The notes below the pieces were generated by a model, which saw only the letters and a program-made list of their open reading frames with translations, made no database searches and was not told where the DNA came from. Shown piece after piece: positions 1 to 4,853 of a DNA stretch of 9,054 nucleotides. The stretch is from Candidatus Methanofastidiosia archaeon (GTDB lineage: Archaea; Methanobacteriota_B; Thermococci; Methanofastidiosales; Methanofastidiosaceae), in assembly GCA_003558335.1 (NCBI GenBank), contig PWMA01000130.1:1-9054 (forward strand), in the 5' to 3' direction. A program made the translations under genes and the position numbers. Each line of letters starts with the position of its first letter. Position 1 is the stretch's first letter.

Positions 1-166
1 AAGATACCCTGTTAAAAATTTCTCCAGGGTATCCAGAATAGGACATTAGTTTGTCATAATGCTTCATTTGTTCCCAAAAATCATCATTTGAAATACCTTT
101 ATCGCTTAGTATTTTTAGGTAACTTGATTGGTTAATTGAAGCATTCCATTTTTCTATCCAATTCAT
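1..166 (-). CDS. Partial N-terminus, possible SAM-dependent methyltransferase
   Basis: An ATG at 166-164 opens a frame that runs without a stop to the window edge, giving 55 residues. The start overlaps the stop of the solute-binding protein gene (TAATG), which indicates one operon and translational coupling. The fragment begins MNWIEKWN, has FWEQMKHYDK at about residues 29-38, and then SYSGYPGEIFNRVS at 42-55. This tryptophan-rich N-terminal helix followed by a Y-P-x-x-I/V-x-x-R-V segment is the usual lead-in to the glycine-rich motif I of archaeal class I methyltransferases, but motif I itself lies outside the window. The family call is therefore an inference from the lead-in only. The existence of a coding frame is much surer than the product. 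If correct, the pairing with a family-5 binding protein would be the odd feature. Confidence 0.5.
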   Translation of the reverse strand, partial: MNWIEKWNASINQSSYLKILSDKGISNDDFWEQMKHYDKLMSYSGYPGEIFNRVS

Positions 167-1761
167 TATGATACCTTCTTTAGATTAAAGAACGTTTCTT
201 TGTTGTAGATTCCATATAGAGGGTCTACGTACCATCCAGCGTATTTATTACTGTAAGGGGTGATGACTTCATTCCAATACAAAGCTATTCCTGGTAGATT
301 TTCTGAATAGTAGTCTTGAACATCATGTGCATACTGTTCAAGTTTTATAGGATTTGAAGTAGCCAAGATATTGTCACATATTTTTAGAAATTCTGGATCG
401 TCCAATATATGAAGGACTCCTTGTCCAGTTCTTCTTGAGTCAAAATATCCTGTTCCCCATTGGGCATGCATTAACATTCCCCAAGGTGTTGTTCTTGTGA
501 TAGTTAGATCATAGTCATACCTATCTTTCAAAGATATCCATGTGCTTGTATCAACAGATTTTAATTCTACGTCGATGCCAACGTTTTTCAGATATTCTTG
601 TACTAATTCTGCTGAACGTATCCAATCTGAACGAACGAGTAGATTTATTTTCATATTGCTGCCATCTGGCATTTGTCTTATTCCATTTCCACTTTGATCT
701 AAATAGCCTGCTTCGTCCAATAATCTTTTTGATTTTTCGACGTCATAAAATAATTGAGGAGTTTCTTTGAAAAATCCCATTGTTGGTGGAACAAATCCTC
801 TGTTTGGAACAGCGCCGTACCCCAAAGCTTCTATCTTTACAATTTCTTCATAATTGATTGCATAAGATATAGCATTCCTAAAGTTGATATCTGAACTTGG
901 GGCTTCCCTTAGATTTAATCCTAAAAATACTAGTCCAACATTCATTCTTTGGAGTATATCGTATTGTCCTTTGTCCAATAACCTTTGTACATTTTGGTAA
1001 GGATAACTACCGGCATACCTATAATACACGTCCAAGTTTCCTCTTTCAAGGTCAAGTGCCAAGGCATCTTCAGATCTATACATATGTACTTCTATGGTAT
1101 CTACAATAGATTGTGGACCTTTCCAATATGGATTTTTATTTAAAGTTACCACTTGTGATTCGAGATTAACATTGGATACAAAGTATGGTCCGCTGCCGAC
1201 ATAGTTTTCTGTTTGAATGTAATTCATTGGATCTTCGATTGACTCCCAAATATGTTTGGGAAGTACATTGTAAGTAGCAAATTCTAGATCTGTTCTTGTA
1301 TAAGATTCATTCCAATTGATCACTACTGCGTTCTCTTCAGGTATTACAACAATTGAATCTAGACGTGGTTTAATCCATCCAGCATAAGGTATTTTTTCTG
1401 CATAGTATTCTATAGAGAATTTTACATCTTCTGGAGTTACTTTTGTTCCGTCACTCCAATAAAGATTTGGATCTATGTAAAATTTCCATGTTTTACTGTC
1501 ATTTGATGCTTCATAGTTTGTAGCCATGTTTCCAACTATTAATCCATTTTCATCCATACTTGTTAAGGTTAAATTTGTCACTTTCATGAAAATGCTAAGG
1601 CTAGTATCAAAATAGTTTGAAGCTTGAACCATGTTTGTAGTTCCTATTTTTAAAGTTACTTTTTCTGTATCTACTAAATCACCTTGATTGATACAGCCTG
1701 CAAAGATAGAAACAGAAAGAATAGCTACTAATAATAGACTTATTTTATTATTAATTATCAC
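166..1761 (-). CDS. Family-5 solute-binding lipoprotein (peptide/nickel ABC type)
   Basis: Extracytoplasmic binding protein of the DppA/OppA/NikA family (SBP_bac_5), which delivers peptides, nickel chelates or similar ligands to an ABC permease. The 531 residues are a normal length for the family. Residues 1-23 form a lipoprotein signal with a hydrophobic core and lipobox FAGC (Cys23). Family hallmarks follow: the domain I segment with WKFYIDPNLYWSDGTKVTPE (about 91-110), the YVGSGPYFV turn near residue 190, the FRNAISYAINYEEIV helix near 300, and the C-terminal NLPGIALYWNEV strand. No permease or ATPase genes are in the window; they may lie beyond the left edge. The GTG at 1761-1759 is the first in-frame start, but it shares a base with a strong GGAGGTG site, so true initiation may be at the ATT at 1755-1753. 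Ligand cannot be told from sequence. Confidence 0.93.
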   Translation of the reverse strand: MIINNKISLLLVAILSVSIFAGCINQGDLVDTEKVTLKIGTTNMVQASNYFDTSLSIFMKVTNLTLTSMDENGLIVGNMATNYEASNDSKTWKFYIDPNLYWSDGTKVTPEDVKFSIEYYAEKIPYAGWIKPRLDSIVVIPEENAVVINWNESYTRTDLEFATYNVLPKHIWESIEDPMNYIQTENYVGSGPYFVSNVNLESQVVTLNKNPYWKGPQSIVDTIEVHMYRSEDALALDLERGNLDVYYRYAGSYPYQNVQRLLDKGQYDILQRMNVGLVFLGLNLREAPSSDINFRNAISYAINYEEIVKIEALGYGAVPNRGFVPPTMGFFKETPQLFYDVEKSKRLLDEAGYLDQSGNGIRQMPDGSNMKINLLVRSDWIRSAELVQEYLKNVGIDVELKSVDTSTWISLKDRYDYDLTITRTTPWGMLMHAQWGTGYFDSRRTGQGVLHILDDPEFLKICDNILATSNPIKLEQYAHDVQDYYSENLPGIALYWNEVITPYSNKYAGWYVDPLYGIYNKETFFNLKKVS

Positions 1762-1767
1762 ACCTCC
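1761..1767 (-). promoter_or_regulatory. Shine-Dalgarno site overlapping the GTG start
   Basis: The minus strand reads TAAGGAGGTGTGATAATT here. GGAGGTG is a near-perfect match to the 16S tail, but its last G is the first base of the proposed GTG start, leaving no spacer. The in-frame ATT at 1755-1753 has the usual spacing of six bases from GGAGGT. Either start leaves the signal peptide intact, so the lipoprotein call is not affected. Confidence 0.6.
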
Positions 1768-1797
1768 TTAAGTGTTACCATCTAGATTATCGTGTTA

Positions 1798-1806
1798 CTT
1801 ATAAAG
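1798..1806 (-). promoter_or_regulatory. Archaeal TATA box for the solute-binding protein gene
   Basis: The minus strand reads CGAAAGCTTTATAAG, a purine-rich BRE-like stretch followed directly by CTTTATAAG. Start of transcription is expected about 25 bases downstream, near 1776. This leaves a leader of about 15 bases that just contains the GGAGGTG site. The match to the archaeal BRE/TATA pattern is among the best in the window. Confidence 0.65.
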
Positions 1807-1811
1807 CTTTC

Positions 1812-1820
1812 GTTATAAAA
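1812..1820 (+). promoter_or_regulatory. Possible TATA box for the 62-residue gene
   Basis: GTTATAAAA lies about 45 bases upstream of the ATG at 1864, which would give a leader of roughly 24 bases. The upstream bases (GCTTTC) are a poor BRE and overlap the divergent promoter. No convincing Shine-Dalgarno site precedes the ATG. The assignment rests on position and the TATA match only. Confidence 0.35.
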
Positions 1821-1863
1821 AATATCAGAAAACTATTTAGGGATAAAATTTAAAGAATTATAT

Positions 1864-2052
1864 ATGAAATCAAACAGTCTTGTATCAGAAACTTTAAAAA
1901 AAATAAAGGATGCAGAAAGAGAGTTAATAAAGTTAAAAAATGAATATCTTTCTAAACAAGAGCCGCATTTAAAAGAAAAAATTGAAGAAAAAAAGAAAGA
2001 ATTAGATAAATTGAGAGCACATTATAAAGATAATGTTATGAGATGTGATTAA
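1864..2052 (+). CDS. Small coiled-coil protein, unknown function
   Basis: A 62-residue, highly charged protein rich in Lys and Glu. Leu and Ile recur at heptad-like spacing from about residue 6 to 55, with segments such as TLKKIKDAERELIKLKNEYL and KIEEKKKELDKLRAHY. It therefore looks like two helices forming a coiled-coil hairpin broken near SKQEPH (about residues 30-35). There is no signal peptide, no membrane helix and no zinc motif; the single Cys is next to last. It is divergent from the solute-binding protein gene and convergent with the lipoprotein operon at 2095, so it is probably monocistronic. No family is recognised. The clean start, plausible promoter and biased composition favour a real gene, but chance lysine-rich frames occur in AT-rich DNA. 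Confidence 0.6.
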   Translation: MKSNSLVSETLKKIKDAERELIKLKNEYLSKQEPHLKEKIEEKKKELDKLRAHYKDNVMRCD

Positions 2053-2063
2053 ACATTTGAAGT

Positions 2064-2069
2064 AAAAAA
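2064..2069 (-). terminator. Oligo-T tract ending the lipoprotein operon
   Basis: Six consecutive T on the minus strand, about 26 bases past the stop of the gene at 2095-2841. T-runs of this kind end many archaeal transcripts. A weak 5-bp inverted repeat (AACAT/ATGTT, near 2052-2075) surrounds it. The 42-base convergent gap holds nothing else. Confidence 0.35.
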
Positions 2070-2094
2070 GATGTTCAGAGTATGGCTATTAAAG

Positions 2095-2841
2095 TTATTC
2101 AACTTTTATCGATGTAACTCCTTTTATTCCAAGTGAAGGTATATTAAACTCCCCGTCTTCATAGAAAACTAATTCATCAGAGATGTCACTTATTTTATAG
2201 ATCGCTTCTCTATTATCTCGATAACTAAGTATGAGTGTTTCTGCACTTTCTCTTGGTAGTGGTTTACTTAATATCTGAGATATTGTTGCATGATTATATG
2301 TATTGTCTAGTACATCTTGGATTGAATAAAATACATTAAGATCTCTACCACTTAGGTAAATGACACTAGTCACGTTGCCATATATCGAAAGAGACTTTGA
2401 AACATCTATAAACTCTATAATTTTAAGTTTTTTAAGCCAGTTGCATTTGCAGTCATATAAGGGATCAGAAACTATCTTTAGTGGACCTCCATCTTCTTCA
2501 GTCAGCAAGGACCCATTTTTTTTATAACAAGCTATTACTTTTTCTCTATAAGGAATGCTCACTAAATAGAAATCTTCAGAAATATAGTTTACTATTCTAC
2601 TTTCGCCAAATTTAGAAACAAGAGGGCCTTCCCATAAAGATTCTCTTATTTCTGTATCAATCCAGATTTCTTTGATACTAGAGTTCTCCATGGAATAAAG
2701 ATCTTCAAATTCATATATATCAATTGAGCCTCCCTGGATAACGTAAAATGTCCAGTCGATATTATTTTGATTGCTGCAACCAGGTGTAGCGATGATTAAA
2801 GCTAAAAAAATAAAGAAAATATAAATTTTTAAAGATTTCAT
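2095..2841 (-). CDS. Lipoprotein with two diverged SUOX-like domains
   Basis: A 248-residue predicted surface lipoprotein. Residues 1-22 are a signal peptide with lipobox ATPGC (Cys22). The N-terminal domain (about 30-145) ends in EEDGGPLKIVSDP and NWLKKLKIIEF, the signature of the molybdopterin-binding fold of sulfite oxidase-type proteins. It aligns with ETGGPIKLVIPDQ and NWLKEIKLL of the upstream neighbour. The C-terminal domain (about 150-248) keeps the general pattern and the terminal G-x-x-S-I-K-V-E strand but has lost the Y-S/T-G-V-P-L motif. Three cysteines remain after the lipid Cys: Cys105, Cys131 and Cys133, the last two as C-K-C. Its ATG overlaps the upstream stop (ATGA), so the two are co-translated. 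No Mo-ligand cysteine is evident, so ligand capture rather than catalysis is inferred. It probably works with the divergent ECF transporter. Confidence 0.75.
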   Translation of the reverse strand: MKSLKIYIFFIFLALIIATPGCSNQNNIDWTFYVIQGGSIDIYEFEDLYSMENSSIKEIWIDTEIRESLWEGPLVSKFGESRIVNYISEDFYLVSIPYREKVIACYKKNGSLLTEEDGGPLKIVSDPLYDCKCNWLKKLKIIEFIDVSKSLSIYGNVTSVIYLSGRDLNVFYSIQDVLDNTYNHATISQILSKPLPRESAETLILSYRDNREAIYKISDISDELVFYEDGEFNIPSLGIKGVTSIKVE

Positions 2842-3635
2842 TTTACTTCAATCCTTCTTAAATCATTTACCCAAAAATCACTTGAGTATCCGGACATAAT
2901 CAATCTAAAATCTTCAGATATGAATATATCTTCATTTGAGTATGCTTCTTCAAGAGTAAGTTCTATTGAATACCCATCTGCAGCTACAAATTCAACTGAT
3001 TCTGCATCATCTAAAAATCTAGCTCTGTCCAAAATTGCCCCTAATGGAACTCCCGTGTATGTTCCCATTTCTCCTCTAAATTCTGCTTCAATAGTTTTCA
3101 TCTGGAATCTTGCCAAATCTTCAGGTGCTAAAACTATATTAACTTGAGTGCTTCCAGTTACAACTAATGCATTTGAATAATCCAATAGTTTTATTTCTTT
3201 TAACCAATTAATCCAAAATTTTCCAGGTTGATCCGGTATAACAAGTTTTATTGGCCCACCAGTTTCTTGTGTTAATTGAATTCCTTCTTCGGCGTAGCAC
3301 AGGTATCCGTTATAATATTCCTCTTTTGTAAGAGTTATCATATAATCATCTTTTGCCAAGAAAGATATGTAGTCAGGAGTTATATCAAGTTCATTTAATA
3401 TATCAATTAGTCTAACCCCGGTATAATTTCCAGAGATTTCTGTTCCAGTTGATTTTACTAGAATTGCGTCAAAAGTTTCAGAGTTCATTGATTTTAATTG
3501 ACTCAAAGTTATAGTCCCTTCATAGAGGCCTGTTACATTTACAGAGTATTCATTTTTATCATGTGTCTCAGTTACACATCCTATACTTATGGTCAAAAAT
3601 AATATTGCGCATATTGAAATATATTTCATGTGCAT
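2838..3635 (-). CDS. Lipoprotein with tandem SUOX-like domains
   Basis: A 265-residue predicted lipoprotein with signal peptide and lipobox SIGC (Cys20). Two tandem domains follow. Domain 1 (about 31-152) has YTGVRLIDIL at 71-80 and ETGGPIKLVIPDQPGK at 124-139, then WLKEIKLL, matching the sulfite oxidase-type molybdopterin-binding fold. Domain 2 (about 157-265) has YTGVPLGAIL at 193-202, then VEFVAADGY and the terminal FWVNDLRRIEV. Domain 2 closely resembles the C-terminal domain of the divergent ECF S component. The Cys that binds Mo in true sulfite oxidases, a little before the Y-T-G-V-x-L motif, is absent. Start: GGTGA at 3644-3640 lies four bases before the ATG at 3635 and ten before the ATG at 3629, so either may be used. 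First gene of a two-gene operon; role inferred as substrate capture. Confidence 0.8.
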   Translation of the reverse strand: MHMKYISICAILFLTISIGCVTETHDKNEYSVNVTGLYEGTITLSQLKSMNSETFDAILVKSTGTEISGNYTGVRLIDILNELDITPDYISFLAKDDYMITLTKEEYYNGYLCYAEEGIQLTQETGGPIKLVIPDQPGKFWINWLKEIKLLDYSNALVVTGSTQVNIVLAPEDLARFQMKTIEAEFRGEMGTYTGVPLGAILDRARFLDDAESVEFVAADGYSIELTLEEAYSNEDIFISEDFRLIMSGYSSDFWVNDLRRIEVK

Positions 3636-3664
3636 TGTGTCACCAACTAATAAATAGTTAAGGC

Positions 3665-3673
3665 CTATATAAG
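3665..3673 (-). promoter_or_regulatory. Archaeal TATA box for the lipoprotein operon
   Basis: The minus strand reads CGCTTATATAGG, a strong archaeal TATA element. Transcription would begin near 3642, giving a leader of only about seven bases or slightly more and placing the GGTGA at its very 5' end. The BRE position just upstream overlaps one arm of the inverted repeat at 3675-3696. Confidence 0.6.
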
Positions 3674-3674
3674 C

Positions 3675-3696
3675 GTTATGTTATAAAAATCATAAC
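3675..3696. repeat. Inverted repeat, 6-bp arms, 10-base spacer
   Basis: GTTATG at 3675-3680 and CATAAC at 3691-3696 are perfect complements around TTATAAAAAT. The repeat abuts the TATA box of the lipoprotein operon on its upstream side, where it would cover the BRE. A binding site for a dimeric regulator is a reasonable guess; arms this short can arise by chance in AT-rich DNA. Confidence 0.4.
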
Positions 3697-3704
3697 CATA
3701 GCAA

Positions 3705-3738
3705 AACTTTTAAGCGATATATCAGAAAAGTTATATCG
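3705..3738. repeat. Overlapping inverted repeats in the divergent control region
   Basis: CGATATA at 3715-3721 pairs with TATATCG at 3732-3738 around a 10-base spacer. AACTTTT at 3705-3711 pairs with AAAAGTT at 3726-3732 around 14 bases. The two pairings share base 3732, so as RNA hairpins they would be alternatives, while as DNA the first is a good dimer operator. The outer shape, CG-x-TATA ... TATA-x-CG, faintly recalls ModE-type molybdate operators; that likeness is from memory and weak. Confidence 0.45.
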
Positions 3739-3765
3739 TGAAGAAGAAAATAAACTCTAAATTTC

Positions 3766-3791
3766 AAAATTATTGGCGCCTAAATAATTTT
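3766..3791. repeat. Perfect 9-bp inverted repeat upstream of the ECF promoter
   Basis: AAAATTATT (3766-3774) and AATAATTTT (3783-3791) are perfect complements separated by GGCGCCTA. The GC-rich spacer stands out in an AT-rich region and is itself mostly the palindrome GGCGCC. It ends five bases before the presumed TATA box of the ECF operon, covering the BRE-upstream zone, so it is a good candidate for the operon's operator. If transcription started further upstream it could instead form a leader hairpin. Confidence 0.55.
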
Positions 3792-3796
3792 ACTAG

Positions 3797-3804
3797 ACTA
3801 TATT
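3797..3804 (+). promoter_or_regulatory. Probable TATA box of the ECF operon
   Basis: ACTATATT lies 36-43 bases before the ATG at 3840. Transcription starting about 25 bases downstream (near 3825) would leave a leader of some 15 bases carrying GAGGAT at 3830-3835 as ribosome binding site. The BRE is not a good match, so strength may depend on an activator or on the neighbouring inverted repeat. Confidence 0.45.
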
Positions 3805-3839
3805 TGAGAGAAAAATAATCATTTGGTAAGAGGATAAGT

Positions 3840-4853
3840 ATGAAAAAGAAATCATTGTCTAGATCTAATAAAAAATATTATTTTTCAACAAAAGATCTTG
3901 TAACTATGGCCATAATTTCGTCTCTTGGAGGAGTATTGTCTACATACGTAGGATATCTAGGAAATTTAATTAATAGATTTTTTGGCGTTCCTTTTGGCGC
4001 TGGTCAATTTATGTCTGGGCTCCATATGTTTTGGATAATTTTTGCCATAGGTTTGTTAAATAAGAAAGGAGCGGGAACATTTGTTGGAATTTTGAAAGGA
4101 TTTGTGGAATTTTTATCAGGGGGAAAATTAGGTTTATTCGTAATTTTGTTATCAGGTATTCAAGGATTGATTGCTGATCTATCTTTTTTACCTTTCAAAA
4201 AAGATTCTACAACAGGATATGTTATTGCAGGGGGGCTGTCAACAGCAGCCAATGTGTTTATCTTTCAGTTATTTTTTGCTCCATATGAAGCACTGCCTCT
4301 TTTTGTCACAATATCAGTAATTGCTTTGATATCAGGCGTTATTTTTGCAGGATTATTCCCTAAAGGTGTAGTTGAGCTATTCAAAACAAAACCAGAAGAA
4401 GGAGATAAAAAAATAAATCTAAAAAAAGGCATAACTATAGGAATTATAGTTATATTCGCCCTTGGTGCTACCTCATATTATTTGACTATGCCTTTGGGAA
4501 GAGAAGGTATAGATATTAGTGGAAATGTAGAGAATTCCTATGTGTATTATCCTTCTAACTTCAGAGACCAGGAAATAACTGTAAATGCTGAACTGATAGG
4601 AGATTATACTCATATTGAAGCTAAAGATTACAGTGGAGTGCCTTTAAAATATATCTTGGAAAAATCAAATCCCATAGGGGACAAAATCACAATTATTGCA
4701 AAAGACTTGTACCAAGTAAATTTCTCTATCGAAGAAATTTATGAAAATCATGAAATCATAATAAAAGAAGATTATGGATCATTTAATCTAGTTGCTAAGG
4801 GTTATGAAGGAGGCTATTGGATTAGAGATATCGTAAGTATAGAGGTAGATTAA
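3840..4853 (+). CDS. ECF transporter S component (YkoE-like) fused to an external SUOX-like domain
   Basis: Substrate-specific membrane subunit of an ECF importer, 337 residues against about 200 for a plain YkoE protein. Residues 16-182 hold about six hydrophobic helices with the YkoE-like run KKGAGTFVGILKGFVEFLSG (75-94) and a following helix with LLSGIQGLIADLSFLPF. A charged stretch (182-197, KTKPEEGDKK...) is presumably cytoplasmic. A seventh helix (about 198-217) then carries residues 223-337 outside. That tail has YSGVPLKYIL (264-273), IIAKDLYQVNFSIEEIYEN (285-303) and ends GYWIRDIVSIEVD, closely matching domain 2 of the divergent lipoprotein. The ATG has GAGGAT upstream. Its stop overlaps the ATPase start (TAATG). 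Family membership of the N-terminal half is likely; substrate is open (thiamine precursor is the family precedent). Confidence 0.82.
   Translation: MKKKSLSRSNKKYYFSTKDLVTMAIISSLGGVLSTYVGYLGNLINRFFGVPFGAGQFMSGLHMFWIIFAIGLLNKKGAGTFVGILKGFVEFLSGGKLGLFVILLSGIQGLIADLSFLPFKKDSTTGYVIAGGLSTAANVFIFQLFFAPYEALPLFVTISVIALISGVIFAGLFPKGVVELFKTKPEEGDKKINLKKGITIGIIVIFALGATSYYLTMPLGREGIDISGNVENSYVYYPSNFRDQEITVNAELIGDYTHIEAKDYSGVPLKYILEKSNPIGDKITIIAKDLYQVNFSIEEIYENHEIIIKEDYGSFNLVAKGYEGGYWIRDIVSIEVD

Noticed and set aside
540..1109. Plus-strand open frames inside the solute-binding protein gene
   Set aside because: Short Phe/Leu/Ile-rich frames antisense to a clear family-5 binding protein; no independent signals.
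3705..3738. H-type RNA pseudoknot from the two overlapping repeats
   Set aside because: The order of arms fits, but the loop that must span the first stem would have zero bases, which is sterically impossible.
3738..3818. 26-codon basic leader peptide starting at GTG
   Set aside because: It reads MKKKINSKFQ... and ends before the ECF gene, but has no ribosome site, uses a GTG, crosses the inverted repeat and lies upstream of the presumed TATA box.
3636..3839. TPP (THI-box) riboswitch before the YkoE-like operon
   Set aside because: The conserved CTGAGA and the long ACCTGA-type segment are not present, and the likely leader is only about 15 bases.
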